The notes below the pieces were generated by a model. That model did not search any database. It was not told where the DNA came from and saw only the letters and a list, made by a program, of their open reading frames with translations. From Methanothermococcus sp. SCGC AD-155-E23 (GTDB lineage: Archaea > AGJL01 > Methanococci > Methanococcales > Methanococcaceae), in NCBI GenBank assembly GCA_019561615.1, contig JAHEQA010000027.1:1-33041 (forward strand): DNA of 33,041 bases, given 5' to 3'. The stretch's first letter is position 1, and each line of letters begins with the position of its first letter. Positions 15,909 to 24,851 of this stretch are shown piece by piece. Made by a program: the position numbers and the translations under genes.

Positions 15909-16490
15909 TTAAATCAACTCTTTTAATTTCTCCATTACCCTCCTATTTACCTCCTCGTAGATACTCCTTCCATGGGTATCCATGGCAACTATCAAGGGAC
16001 CAAAGTTTTCAACCTCAAGTTCCCATACAGCCTCTGGCATACCTAACTCAGGTAGATATACACCCTTCACCTCTACCACTGCATCTGCAAGTAGTGCCGC
16101 ACATCCTCCAGGGGCAGCTAGATAGACAACTCCATATTTTCTAAAGACATCTAGTAGATCCCCCTTCATCCCCCCCTTTCCAACTATGGCAGAGATACCG
16201 GTAACTTTTATAAAGTCCTCCTCTATATCGTTCATCCTGGCAGAGGTTGTAGGTCCTATAGATATACATCTCCATCTATCTCCTACCCTCTTCATTATTG
16301 GCCCTGCATGGTATATCACACCATCCTTTAACTTACTTACAACCTCTTTAACATCCTCCCTTTCACCCTCCTTAACAACGGTAAGATGGGCTTCATCCCT
16401 TCCAGTATAGATCCTTCCACTGAGGTAGACTACATCTCCAACCTTCAATTTATACACTGTATCCTTTGATATAGGGGTTTTTAGCTCCAC
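15909..16490 (-). CDS. Class I fumarate hydratase, beta (C-terminal) subunit
   Basis: This is the smaller subunit of the two-subunit [4Fe-4S] fumarase, which hydrates fumarate to malate; methanogens split the protein that is one chain in E. coli FumA. The 193 residues show LKVGDVVYLSGRIYTGRDEAH, then GPTTSARMNDIEEDFI, VGKGGMKGD and AAPGGCAALLADAV, plus the C-terminal MDTHGRSIYEEV. The start is GTG 16490 with GGTGAAAAG ahead. The alpha subunit is not in the window. It heads the operon and shares a divergent promoter with aIF2-alpha. Together with tfrB it belongs to the fumarate branch of the incomplete reductive TCA pathway. Confidence 0.93.
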   Translation of the reverse strand: MELKTPISKDTVYKLKVGDVVYLSGRIYTGRDEAHLTVVKEGEREDVKEVVSKLKDGVIYHAGPIMKRVGDRWRCISIGPTTSARMNDIEEDFIKVTGISAIVGKGGMKGDLLDVFRKYGVVYLAAPGGCAALLADAVVEVKGVYLPELGMPEAVWELEVENFGPLIVAMDTHGRSIYEEVNRRVMEKLKELI

Positions 16491-16502
16491 CTTTTCACCA
16501 TA

Positions 16503-16518
16503 GATTTATATATTTTTG
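16503..16518. promoter_or_regulatory. Divergent TATA element between fumarase beta and aIF2-alpha
   Basis: GATTTATATATTTTTG is the only clear core in this 69-bp spacer. Centred near 16510, it predicts aIF2-alpha transcription from about 16535, just ahead of its GGTGA site at 16551. In the other direction it leaves almost no leader for the fumarase gene. Confidence 0.4.
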
Positions 16519-16559
16519 CTGTGGTATTACTATTATTTAAATGATGATCAGGTGAGAAC

Positions 16560-17351
16560 ATGAGAAAGGATTTTCCAGAGGAGGGAGAGTTGGTTATAGG
16601 TACAGTTGTAGATGTTAAACCTTATGGAGCATTTGTACAACTGTTGGAGTATCCAAATAGGGAGGGGATGATACATATCTCCGAGGTATCCTCTGGATGG
16701 GTAAAGAATATAAGGGATCATGTTAAAAGGGGACAGAGAGTAGTGGCAAAGGTAATGAGGGTGGACAGGGAGAAGGGGCATATAGACCTCTCCCTGAAGA
16801 GGGTTACTGAACAGCAGAAAAAGGCTAAAATCCAGGAGTGGAAGAGATTCCAAAGGGCGGAGAAGTTGTTACAGTTTGCAGGAGAGAAACTTGGAAAGTC
16901 CCTTGAGGAGGCCTGGGAGGAGGTTGGTTATAAGTTGGAGGAGGAGTTTGGAGAACTCTACCATGCCCTGGAGTGTATCGCCATAGAGGGTAAGGAGATC
17001 CTGGAGGATCTGGACATCCCTGAGGAGTGGAAGGATGTACTCTACCAGGTGGCAGTTGAGAACATAGAGTTACCCACTGTAAAGGTAGACGGTATACTCA
17101 CCATCACTACAACGGAATCTAGAGGTATCAATATTATAAAGGAGGTACTAAAAAAGGCCCTAGAGGCCAACCCCTACGAGGATGTCCTTGTGGATATAAG
17201 GTACATTGGAGCTCCAAAGTACAGGATAGAGGTTGAGGCACCAGATTACAAGAGTGGGGAAGAGGTACTGAGAAAAGTTGCAGATGCCGCCATAAACTCC
17301 ATCAAGAAGTACAAGGGAGGAAAGGGTAGTTTTGTAAGGGAGTACCACTAA
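16560..17351 (+). CDS. Translation initiation factor aIF2 subunit alpha
   Basis: This 263-residue subunit of aIF2 has an N-terminal S1 domain (EGELVIGTVVDVKPYGAFVQL ... GMIHISEVS, about 8-80), a helical middle domain (about 88-170) and a C-terminal alpha/beta domain that contacts the gamma subunit (about 175-260). The serine loop EVSSGWVKNIRDHVKRGQ is present. The ATG has GGTGA five bases ahead. It is followed after 15 bases by nop10, the common archaeal gene order. Confidence 0.96.
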   Translation: MRKDFPEEGELVIGTVVDVKPYGAFVQLLEYPNREGMIHISEVSSGWVKNIRDHVKRGQRVVAKVMRVDREKGHIDLSLKRVTEQQKKAKIQEWKRFQRAEKLLQFAGEKLGKSLEEAWEEVGYKLEEEFGELYHALECIAIEGKEILEDLDIPEEWKDVLYQVAVENIELPTVKVDGILTITTTESRGINIIKEVLKKALEANPYEDVLVDIRYIGAPKYRIEVEAPDYKSGEEVLRKVADAAINSIKKYKGGKGSFVREYH

Positions 17352-17366
17352 TTAAGGTCAGAAAAC

Positions 17367-17543
17367 ATGAGGATAAGAAAGTGTCCAAGGTGTAAGAGGT
17401 ACACCTTGAAGGACATCTGTAGTGTCTGTGGGGAGAAAACTGTAACTGTTAAACCACCTAGGTTCTCCCTGGAGGACAGGTACGGGAAGTACAGGAGGAT
17501 GTTGAAGAGAAGTTTAAAGAGTAAGGAAAAATCCTCCCAATAA
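17367..17543 (+). CDS. nop10: Ribosome biogenesis protein Nop10 (H/ACA RNP)
   Basis: This 58-residue protein is short but unmistakable: a zinc ribbon CPRCKRYTLKDICSVCGEKT (cysteines at 6, 9, 18 and 21), then the conserved linker TVKPPRFSLEDRYGKYRR and a basic tail. Nop10 is a core protein of H/ACA guide RNPs, where it supports the pseudouridine synthase Cbf5 on rRNA. It is co-transcribed with aIF2-alpha. The tail is lysine/serine-rich and may be flexible. Confidence 0.96.
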   Translation: MRIRKCPRCKRYTLKDICSVCGEKTVTVKPPRFSLEDRYGKYRRMLKRSLKSKEKSSQ

Positions 17544-17554
17544 ACTCTTTTTAT

Positions 17555-17583
17555 GTGCTAGTTAATAAATTTTTAACTGGCAC
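17555..17583. promoter_or_regulatory. 11-bp inverted repeat after nop10, before the DUF530-like gene
   Basis: GTGCTAGTTAA and TTAACTGGCAC pair over 11 positions (one T.G) around a 7-base AT loop. It lies 11 bases after the nop10 stop and 18 bases before the next ATG. No T-run follows it on the plus strand. It could be a terminator or processing hairpin for the aIF2-alpha/nop10 transcript, or an operator for the downstream gene. Confidence 0.4.
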
Positions 17584-17601
17584 CTAAAGGGTTGTGAAAT
17601 T

Positions 17602-19038
17602 ATGGATAGTAGTGTTTTAATCAGAAGTTGTAATGAGTTTTTAGAGAAGTTGTCAAAATTTAGGGAGGAGATATCTTCAAAATTTTCAGAGGACTTAGAT
17701 AGTGATTTCTACAACAACCTCATAGAGATTTTAAGTAGAAATTTAAAAATTTTAGAGGAGTTTAAGGAGAGGATGGAATTACAGGGCTTTGACACCCCCT
17801 TGATAGGTGTGGGAAAGTTAAAGGGATGTGACGAGGAGGACCTCTACGAGATAAAGTCTTACGTCTCCTACCTGAGAAGGATGGTAGATGAGAAGAAGGG
17901 GTTACTGGAGAGGGTAAGGTATGCCATAGTATCCCACAGGATAGCCCTGGGACATCTGAAGGAGAGGGAGGGGAACAGGAGGATAGTACACTTTCTACCC
18001 TATGACGGTTCCAATAAGGATATACTCTTTAACATGCCAACAGTCTTTATCAGGACTTACAAGAGACTTCTAAGTATACTGGAGTCCCAGGGCAAGGGGA
18101 CACTTAGCTCTGTCACAGTCACCTTTATAGTAATAGAGGATGGGAAGAGGAAGTTGAAGAGGTTGAAGATAGAGGAAGAGGATTATGAGGAGTACCTTAA
18201 GAGAAACTACGGAGATGTACTTATAACCTCCATAAAGAAGAACTACACCAAGAGGAAGTTGATATCTGATGGCTACGTTAGAAGGACCTTGGCACTGACC
18301 TACCTACTGGCCTACTGGGATGAGATAGAGAGGAAACTAAAGAAGGAGTACGAGGAAAAACTCTCTGAATATCAGAGGGAATTGATAGAGAGGTACAGGA
18401 GTACAGTGTTGGATCTAAGGGAGGAGGTGGAGGAGGGGATGATAGATGTTAGAACATTGGACGAGTTGAAGGTAAAGAGGATTAGGATGAGAGAGGAGTT
18501 GGAGAAGTTGGGGCTCTACAAGGGGGGAAAGCCTGTGGAGGAGTTGGACTGTGCCCTGAGGATGGAGAGGGAGATCTCGGAAAACCTCCCCTACAGTATA
18601 GCAGTAAGGTACCTCTCCCAGGATATATTTAAGTACTACCTCTACAAGACTCCAGATGAGAGGGATAGATCCAGCATGTTTCCCTCCATCCTTACAACAC
18701 CCTCCCCTCTAAATCTCAAATGGATGAAGGTAGATGGTATAGATGCCGTAGAGGTTTTAGATGTTAAATTCCTCCTTGAGAGGGAACTTCCAAAGTACAG
18801 TATCCCCCTTAAGAATCTTGGAGGGGTAGCCCTATACCTTGTCCATGGATGGGAGGAGGTAGAGAGGTACGGGTTTAAGAGGGAGGAGATTGAGAAGATT
18901 CTCAGGGATATGGCGCCTATAGATAGGGTAAGGTCCCTCCTAAGTAAAAAGGGTATAGATATAGGGAAGTTGGAGAAATACAACTCTATAAAGAGGGAGA
19001 GAACTAAGAAGTTCCTAGATGCCCTAAGTAGGTTATAA
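17602..19038 (+). CDS. DUF530-like methanogen protein of unknown function
   Basis: This 478-residue cytoplasmic protein is rich in Lys/Glu with long helices, including a probable coiled coil at about 240-310 (EIERKLKKEYEEKLSEYQRE onward). It resembles the DUF530 family of methanogens from memory. A strand-rich central region contains the phrase LPYDGSNKDILFNMPTVFIR. No catalytic motif, signal peptide or membrane segment is evident. It is followed by cbiB after two bases, so both are probably translated from one transcript. Its role is unknown; co-transcription hints at, but does not prove, a cobamide link. Confidence 0.55.
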   Translation: MDSSVLIRSCNEFLEKLSKFREEISSKFSEDLDSDFYNNLIEILSRNLKILEEFKERMELQGFDTPLIGVGKLKGCDEEDLYEIKSYVSYLRRMVDEKKGLLERVRYAIVSHRIALGHLKEREGNRRIVHFLPYDGSNKDILFNMPTVFIRTYKRLLSILESQGKGTLSSVTVTFIVIEDGKRKLKRLKIEEEDYEEYLKRNYGDVLITSIKKNYTKRKLISDGYVRRTLALTYLLAYWDEIERKLKKEYEEKLSEYQRELIERYRSTVLDLREEVEEGMIDVRTLDELKVKRIRMREELEKLGLYKGGKPVEELDCALRMEREISENLPYSIAVRYLSQDIFKYYLYKTPDERDRSSMFPSILTTPSPLNLKWMKVDGIDAVEVLDVKFLLERELPKYSIPLKNLGGVALYLVHGWEEVERYGFKREEIEKILRDMAPIDRVRSLLSKKGIDIGKLEKYNSIKRERTKKFLDALSRL

Positions 19039-19040
19039 CT

Positions 19041-19964
19041 ATGCTCAACCCTCTGATACTCTGGGGATCTGTGATACTTGACAGGATCCTTGGAGAACCC
19101 CCTGAGAGGGTACACCCTGTAGTCTGGATAGGGAAATTGATATATACCCTGGAGAATATATTTAGGTCCACCTATTCCCAGGATAAAATTAGAGATCTTT
19201 TTTTTGGATCCCTTATCACTATAATTACACTGACAGTGGTATTTTTGGCCTCCTATGGCCTAGAGATACTTGTATGTAGATTACCTGAGATCCTCCAGTA
19301 CCCCCTTTACTCCCTCGCCCTCTCAACTACCATTGGATATAAGTCCCTTCTGGACTTCTCAAGGAGACCTATGGATTGTATAAGGGAGGGGGATATAGAG
19401 GGGGCGAGAAAGCATCTCCAGTGTATTGTAAGTAGGGATACCTCGAAGTTAGATATAGAGCATATCCTATCTGCATCTGTGGAGAGCCTCTCTGAAAATA
19501 TAACAGATAGTATTATCGCCCCTCTTTTCTACGGGGCACTCTTTGGACTTCCAGGAGCCTTCCTCTACAGGGCTGTCAATACCCTAGATGCCATGATAGG
19601 ATACAGGAATAAAAAATACGAGTACTACGGTAAGTTAGCTGCCTACCTAGACGATCTACTGAATATTGTACCTTCACGTATTGCAGGGCTACTCCTTGTA
19701 TTAACCTCACCACTGTACGGGGGAGATATTAAGAGGGCACTTTACGGTTTCCTGAAGGAAGGTTCTAAAACACCCTCTCCCAATTCAGGTTATACCATGG
19801 CAACGGTGGCCAACAGTTTAAACATGACCCTGGAGAAGATAGGTTACTACAAACTGGGAAGGGGGAAAATAGATCTTAAAAAAGCCTATAATTCCCTGAG
19901 GGCTGTAGATGTAGTGGTGGTGACCTTCCTTCTACTTTACACCCTCCTCTACTTTATAATATAG
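19041..19964 (+). CDS. cbiB: Adenosylcobinamide-phosphate synthase CbiB/CobD
   Basis: This membrane enzyme attaches aminopropanol phosphate to adenosylcobyric acid during cobamide synthesis; methanogens need the cobamide for the Mtr methyltransferase. The 307 residues show the family opening [19 protein letters not shown] (about 13-31), several hydrophobic membrane segments (about 48-75, 85-105 and 285-307), and the conserved [12 protein letters not shown] and [12 protein letters not shown] motifs. The start ATG lies two bases after the preceding stop. The 3' end overlaps the convergent bioW by 16 bases. Confidence 0.94.
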   Translation: MLNPLILWGSVILDRILGEPPERVHPVVWIGKLIYTLENIFRSTYSQDKIRDLFFGSLITIITLTVVFLASYGLEILVCRLPEILQYPLYSLALSTTIGYKSLLDFSRRPMDCIREGDIEGARKHLQCIVSRDTSKLDIEHILSASVESLSENITDSIIAPLFYGALFGLPGAFLYRAVNTLDAMIGYRNKKYEYYGKLAAYLDDLLNIVPSRIAGLLLVLTSPLYGGDIKRALYGFLKEGSKTPSPNSGYTMATVANSLNMTLEKIGYYKLGRGKIDLKKAYNSLRAVDVVVVTFLLLYTLLYFII

Positions 19965-20662
19965 GGCTTATTCTCCAGATCCCTTATCAACCTCTCTAAC
20001 CTCTCCCTCTCTCCCCTGGAAATATCTACGAAGAACACCCTGCCACCTGGCTCCCCCCTCTCCTTCAAGTTTGTAATCCTAAAGTACCCCTTCCTAGTAG
20101 CTACATAACCTGTGGTATAGGAGGGGTTATCTGAGACACAGAGCTCTGCAACAACACCTAGATCTATAACCTTGGTGGCTATCCCTATGGCATCTACAGT
20201 CCTCTCTGTTCCCAACTTCTCTCTCAGTATCCTCTCCCTCAACTCCTCAGATGTGGATATACACTTCACCCTCACACCCCTCTCCTTATCAGGTTCCAAC
20301 CTCTCCCCCTGGAGATTCAGTATACTTGCCCCCCTCATACCTCCCCTCTCCACTATTCTGAAGGCCTCCTCTATAACCTCCTCTTTTATTCCCTCCCTCT
20401 TCAGGATACCCCTGGCAACCTCCCTGGCCTCCTCCTTGTTCCTACATTCAAGGGTTGTAATAGGGAGGTGAGGAACATACTCTATATCTTCCCTGATCTC
20501 CTCAATTTTTATATTTATAAAGTCTGGGGTTCCAAGCTCATGGGAGAAGGCCCTCCTTATAAACTTGAGAACGTACTCCTCCACCTTCTCCCTCTCTACA
20601 ATGGTCTCCGCCCCAGAGATATGTTTACCATTCCTTGAGGCCCTCATCTTTATACTGTACAT
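19949..20662 (-). CDS. bioW: 6-carboxyhexanoate--CoA ligase (pimeloyl-CoA synthetase) BioW
   Basis: It makes pimeloyl-CoA from pimelate, ATP and CoA at the entry of the biotin pathway. The 237 residues start [19 protein letters not shown], the typical BioW N-terminus. The central [19 protein letters not shown] and the C-terminal [19 protein letters not shown] are also family features. I chose ATG 20662 with GGAGG eight bases upstream; an ATG at 20710 would add 16 unrelated residues across the promoter. Its bio partners are elsewhere, with only bioB and birA in this window. It overlaps cbiB convergently by 16 bases. Confidence 0.93.
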   Translation of the reverse strand: MYSIKMRASRNGKHISGAETIVEREKVEEYVLKFIRRAFSHELGTPDFINIKIEEIREDIEYVPHLPITTLECRNKEEAREVARGILKREGIKEEVIEEAFRIVERGGMRGASILNLQGERLEPDKERGVRVKCISTSEELRERILREKLGTERTVDAIGIATKVIDLGVVAELCVSDNPSYTTGYVATRKGYFRITNLKERGEPGGRVFFVDISRGERERLERLIRDLENKPYIIK

Positions 20663-20676
20663 ATCCACCCCCTCCA

Positions 20677-20725
20677 AAAATATATATAAAGGATTAATTA
20701 ACAATAACAACTATGACTATAAAAG
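20677..20725. promoter_or_regulatory. Divergent bioW / TIM-barrel promoter region
   Basis: AAAATATATATAAAGG (centre about 20685) should drive the plus-strand gene from near 20711. It lies only 23 bases from the bioW ATG, so bioW may instead use the second box, CTATAAAAGCTATAG (about 20714-20728 on the plus strand), giving a leader of about 30 bases. Confidence 0.4.
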
Positions 20726-20741
20726 CTATAGGTGATAACCG

Positions 20742-21674
20742 ATGATACTCTTTGAGTGGGGTACCTACAACGCCCTCTCTACACTAAGACAGGCTGCACT
20801 CCTAGGTACAAGAATTACAGAGATACCACCTGCTGTCCTAGCCAGGAGGATGTCACCAGACTACTACGAGAACTACAGAGAGATAGGAGAGAAGTACTTT
20901 ACAATGATTATAGCCCATGGACCCTACTACAACGTAACATCTGAGAGGGGGTTGAAGGCCCACCTCACAGCAATAGAGAGGGCTACAATAGCTGGAGCTA
21001 AGATATACAACTACCACCTTGGTAGGAGGATAGGAGCTGGAGATCTAAATGTACAGTTGGAGATCTTGAAGAAGTTCAACGAGGTAAACAGTGAGATGAT
21101 ATACTCCCCAGAACCTGCTACAAACGAGGAGGGGTTTGGTACCCTAGATGAACTCGAGGAACTTGTAAAGGCTGCAAGGGAGGAGGGAATAAAGATAATA
21201 CCCTCCCTACAGTTGGAGAACATATTCCTCACTGAGTTAAAGGTCTATGAAACTGGCGACTTCATGGAGGCCTCTGAGAAGGCAGATACACAGTGGTGGC
21301 TAAATATCTTGGAGAGGATGGACAAGATATCAGAGAACATGGTACATATTAGGTTCTCCCAGGTAGTAGGTATCAAGTATGGGGACAGGTTCTATAAGAA
21401 GAGGATGCCCTTGGGAATGGGATATCCACCTTTTGAACCTCTTGCAGAGGCCCTCTCAACATACTTCGTAAATAACAGTATGGCAAAGGATGTTAAAAAG
21501 ATACTCTTCCTCTACACAGGACTACCTGAAGTTAAGTACAGGGATCTAATAGATATCTACGCTACAGTTATGAAGTTGTCCATAGATAAGTTGATGAGTA
21601 AGAGAAACCAGATGGAGTATGGAAGATTCTACGCCACTACTGGCAGAGGAGAAGAGGAAGACAGCGATCAATAA
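20742..21674 (+). CDS. TIM-barrel protein, xylose isomerase/endonuclease IV-like
   Basis: The 310 residues fit an AP-endonuclease-2-type TIM barrel: TEIPPAVLARRM, then IIAHGPYYNVTSE (about 55-67, the AHGPY metal-site segment), KIYNYHLGRRIG, SPEPATNEEG and IIPSLQLENIF. Endonuclease IV normally has three zinc ions; the later ligands (E for Zn cluster, DxH) are not all clear here, so DNA-repair activity cannot be assumed. ATG 20742 follows GGTGATAACC. A polar C-terminal tail (RGEEEDSDQ) looks disordered. It stands alone on the plus strand. Confidence 0.7.
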   Translation: MILFEWGTYNALSTLRQAALLGTRITEIPPAVLARRMSPDYYENYREIGEKYFTMIIAHGPYYNVTSERGLKAHLTAIERATIAGAKIYNYHLGRRIGAGDLNVQLEILKKFNEVNSEMIYSPEPATNEEGFGTLDELEELVKAAREEGIKIIPSLQLENIFLTELKVYETGDFMEASEKADTQWWLNILERMDKISENMVHIRFSQVVGIKYGDRFYKKRMPLGMGYPPFEPLAEALSTYFVNNSMAKDVKKILFLYTGLPEVKYRDLIDIYATVMKLSIDKLMSKRNQMEYGRFYATTGRGEEEDSDQ

Positions 21675-21757
21675 CTTTTTTACTATTTTTCTACCCTCTT
21701 TTTTTCACAATTTTTATAAATTTTACCTTTATAATAAATTTTCACAAAGATTAAAAA
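21675..21757 (+). promoter_or_regulatory. T-rich terminator then promoter between TIM-barrel and DHH genes
   Basis: Several T-runs directly follow the TIM-barrel stop (TTTTTT, then TTTTTTT near 21698-21706), fitting archaeal oligo-U termination. AT-rich boxes follow (TTTATAAATTTTAC and CTTTATAATAAATTTTC), and TTTTCACAA occurs twice, about 35 bases apart. The second box suits transcription of the DHH-protein operon. Confidence 0.45.
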
Positions 21758-21766
21758 GTGATGGTT

Positions 21767-24040
21767 ATGATAGACAAGTGTCCAATTTGCAGGGGCACTG
21801 GGAAGAAGATAGTAAGGTATAAGACATGTCCAGAGTGTGAGGGAAGTGGATACATATGCGAGTTTGATACAAAGTCTCACTTTAAAGGTATTTCTAAAAG
21901 ATCCAAGTACGACCTGGATCTTGCCGAGGTGCCCTGTCCAAACTGTGAAGGTAGTGGTAAGGTACCTGTCTATGACACCTGTGACTACTGTGGAGGTTCT
22001 GGAAAGGTTGTAAAGTGTGACAAGTGTGGTAGATACATTGGAAAGTATCCAGAGTATAAAGACGTTACCCTATGTGACATATGTAGAAGAGAGGAAGAGG
22101 AGAGGAGGAAGAATCTAAAGACTGTCTACGAGTTGGACAGTCTATGTAACGTTGGAGACGTAGAGACAGGTAAGTTTTACAAGGGGGTTGTATCCAGGAC
22201 TGAGAAGTACGGGGTATTTGTCTCCCTCAACGAGCAGACAAGGGGTCTACTTAAACCAAGGGAGATGGTAGGTAAGAAACTAAGTGACTTTAAAATTGGA
22301 GATGAGGTTATAGTGCAGGTCATAGATGTAAGACCTGAGAAGAGGGAGATTGACTTTAGATACATACCACTAACTGACTACACCGTGGAGAAGCTTGAGA
22401 AGGAGATACCTCTAACAACCATTAAGGAGATCATAGATAAGGGATTAGTGGAGATGATAGATGAGATCGTTCACATCAGGGGGGAGGTTATCCAGATAAC
22501 CCAGACACCTGGACCAACTATCTTCACAGTGACAGATGGTACTGAGACCGCCTGGGTTTCAGCCCTGGATGTTGCAGGTCTAAGGGCACATCCCGAGGTA
22601 ATGGTTGGAGATATCATAGACGTTATTGGAACTGTATCTATAAGGGAGGGAAGGCTCCAGATCGAGAGGTTGAAGTTGAAGAAGTTAGAGGGTGAAGAGG
22701 CTGAGAAGGTTAAGAGGGAGATAGAGAGGAAGTTAGATGAGAAGTCAGAACCCTATGGAGATATAGACTTCCTGGTAGAATCTCCAGTTTTGGAGAAGTT
22801 GAGACCTAGGATGGCCCATGTGGCAAAGAAGATTAGGAGGGCTATATTAGATGGAAAACCTGTCATTATAAGGCACCATGCAGATGCAGATGGGTACTGT
22901 GCAGGCTTAGCCCTGGAGAGGGCTATACTCCCAATACTTAGTAAGTTCTCCATAGATGTAGATGCCCAGTGGCACTACTTTAAGAGAAGTCCTTCAAAGG
23001 CCCCATTCTACGAGTTGGAGGATGTGACCAAGGATCTAGTACACTCCCTAGAGGATAAGTTGAGATTTGGCCAGAAGATGCCCCTTGTAGTACTTACAGA
23101 CAACGGTAGTACAGATGAAGACATCCCTGCCATCTCCCAGGCTGTAGCCTTTGGAGTAGATGTACTTGTAATAGATCATCACTACCCTGGAGAGGTTGTC
23201 AACGGCAGAGTTGAGGTAGACGAGTACATCTCTGGCCATGTAAACCCCTACCTCGTTGGAGGGGACAGTAACCTTACAGCAGGGGTGCTGGCAACAGAGG
23301 TTGCAAGGATGATAAACAAGGATGTAACTGAGGAGATAAATCACCTTCCAGGTATAGCGGTAGTTGGAGATCACGCCAAGGGTAGGGAGGTGGAGGAGTA
23401 TATAAAGATAGCCCTTAAGGACCTTACAAAGTGGAGTAAGAGGTACGGTAGTGGTAAGGAGTATACCGTAGAGGATCTTGAGAAGATAGCCCTATGTATG
23501 GACTTCGAGGCCTTCTATCTAAGGTTCATGAGTGGAAGGGGAATAGTGGAGGAGATCCTGGCCACAAACAAGAGGGAGATATACAGACATGAGAGGTTGA
23601 TAGACATCCTCTATAAGAGGGCTATGGAGATGATAGACAGGCAGATGAGAGCTGCACTACCTGCCCTAAAAACCCAAAAACTGGAGAATAACATTATACT
23701 GAATACCCTGGACGTGGAGAAGTACACCCATAAGTTTACCTTCCCGCCACCAGGGAAAACCTGTGGATTTGTACATGATACAGTAGTTAAAAAGTACGGG
23801 GAGGAGACCCCTATTATAACCATAGCCTATGGGCCAGATTTCTTGGTGGTTAGGGCTACAGATGTGGTAAGTGAGAGGTTCAACTTCAACCTAAACCATA
23901 TAGTGGAACAACTTATGAGGGAGATTCCTGAGGCCTCCATAGACGGAGGGGGACATGAGTGTGCAGGTAGTATGAAGTTCGTAGAGGGTCTAAGGGATAA
24001 GGTACTTACCAGGTTTATAGACATCCTTAGAAGTATGTAA
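21767..24040 (+). CDS. Multidomain DHH phosphoesterase (RecJ-like) with DnaJ-type zinc, S1 and OB domains
   Basis: This is a ~757-residue nucleic-acid enzyme of the archaeal RecJ-like group. In order it has a DnaJ-type zinc region with repeated CxxCxGxG (CPICRGTG, CPECEGSG, CPNCEGSG, CDYCGGSG, about 5-90) plus further CxxC pairs. An S1 domain follows (GDVETGKFYKGVVSRTEKYG, about 130-205), then an OB fold (HIRGEVIQITQTPGPTIF, about 235-320). The DHH catalytic domain has RHHADADGYCAG near 370 and VIDHH near 470; DHHA1 has IDGGGHECAGS near 727. It probably hydrolyses single-stranded DNA or RNA. Start choices are GTG 21758, ATG 21761 or ATG 21767; GTGATGGTT before the last favours it. It is the first gene of a three-gene operon. 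Confidence 0.88.
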   Translation: MIDKCPICRGTGKKIVRYKTCPECEGSGYICEFDTKSHFKGISKRSKYDLDLAEVPCPNCEGSGKVPVYDTCDYCGGSGKVVKCDKCGRYIGKYPEYKDVTLCDICRREEEERRKNLKTVYELDSLCNVGDVETGKFYKGVVSRTEKYGVFVSLNEQTRGLLKPREMVGKKLSDFKIGDEVIVQVIDVRPEKREIDFRYIPLTDYTVEKLEKEIPLTTIKEIIDKGLVEMIDEIVHIRGEVIQITQTPGPTIFTVTDGTETAWVSALDVAGLRAHPEVMVGDIIDVIGTVSIREGRLQIERLKLKKLEGEEAEKVKREIERKLDEKSEPYGDIDFLVESPVLEKLRPRMAHVAKKIRRAILDGKPVIIRHHADADGYCAGLALERAILPILSKFSIDVDAQWHYFKRSPSKAPFYELEDVTKDLVHSLEDKLRFGQKMPLVVLTDNGSTDEDIPAISQAVAFGVDVLVIDHHYPGEVVNGRVEVDEYISGHVNPYLVGGDSNLTAGVLATEVARMINKDVTEEINHLPGIAVVGDHAKGREVEEYIKIALKDLTKWSKRYGSGKEYTVEDLEKIALCMDFEAFYLRFMSGRGIVEEILATNKREIYRHERLIDILYKRAMEMIDRQMRAALPALKTQKLENNIILNTLDVEKYTHKFTFPPPGKTCGFVHDTVVKKYGEETPIITIAYGPDFLVVRATDVVSERFNFNLNHIVEQLMREIPEASIDGGGHECAGSMKFVEGLRDKVLTRFIDILRSM

Positions 24041-24051
24041 GGGAGGGTTAA

Positions 24052-24834
24052 ATGATATTGAAGTTAAATGTCCCCCAGTGGCACTACAGTATGCTCCAGG
24101 ACAGGGAGAGGTTAGGTGTATTCAGGTGGGCTATAGAGAGAAGTGTTAAACCTGAGGATATACTCTACGACGTAGGCACTGGCAGTGGAATACTGGCCAT
24201 GATAGCAGCGAGAATTGCAAGGAAGGTATACGCCATTGAGTTGGATCCTATAACCTACCAGTACGCCCTGGAGAATATAAGGATAAACAGGTTTAAAAAC
24301 ATAGAACTTATTGAGGGTGATGCAAGGGAGTATATCCCAGAGGAAGAGGTAGATGTAGTAGTTATGGAGATGTTGGATACTGCACTTATTACAGAGCCTC
24401 AGGTTCCAGTTATGAATGCCATACTTAAGAGAGGGATTCTAAAGGAGGGTGGAAGGGTTATACCTCAGAGGGTCTACAACACAGCCCAGGTAGTGGTATC
24501 CAAGATGAACCATATCTACTACGACGAGGAGGTAACATCGGAACCCCTATCCCAGGAGATACTTTACAGTACAGTGGATTTCCACAGGATAAACAGGGAG
24601 GAGGTCTCCTACTACCTGGAGTTCAAGATACCTCCTGAAGTTAATGAGGATAGGCTAGGTATAAGGTTAAACACCTACACCCAACTGAGAGAGGATACAG
24701 TGGCTGGAAGCACCCCTATGTTAAATCCACCTCTTATTATACCTGTGGAGAATCCTAGGATAGAGGACAACATATTGAAGGTTAAACTGTCCTACAGAAT
24801 GGGGGGAGATCTAGAGAGTATAAAAGTAGAATAA
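24052..24834 (+). CDS. Class I SAM methyltransferase resembling protein arginine methyltransferases
   Basis: The 260 residues open with HYSMLQDRERLGVFRWAI (about 11-28), matching the PRMT H..ML.D..R helix. SAM motif I is YDVGTGSGILAM (39-50), with acidic AIELD after it. The next signature is VVVMEMLDTALITE, where E106 and E115 have the nine-residue spacing of the PRMT double-E loop that holds the arginine guanidinium. The C-terminal half (about 140-260) is strand-rich, like the PRMT beta barrel. Protein arginine methylation is therefore plausible, but an RNA or other protein target is not excluded. It starts 11 bases after the DHH gene, with GGGAGG ahead. Confidence 0.7.
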   Translation: MILKLNVPQWHYSMLQDRERLGVFRWAIERSVKPEDILYDVGTGSGILAMIAARIARKVYAIELDPITYQYALENIRINRFKNIELIEGDAREYIPEEEVDVVVMEMLDTALITEPQVPVMNAILKRGILKEGGRVIPQRVYNTAQVVVSKMNHIYYDEEVTSEPLSQEILYSTVDFHRINREEVSYYLEFKIPPEVNEDRLGIRLNTYTQLREDTVAGSTPMLNPPLIIPVENPRIEDNILKVKLSYRMGGDLESIKVE

Positions 24835-24851
24835 TTTTTATTGGTGGGAGT

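Noticed and set aside
16540-16570. C box-like ATGATGA upstream of aIF2-alpha
   Set aside because: No CTGA at the required 12-base spacing and no second box pair; the sequence is explained by the GGTGA ribosome site.
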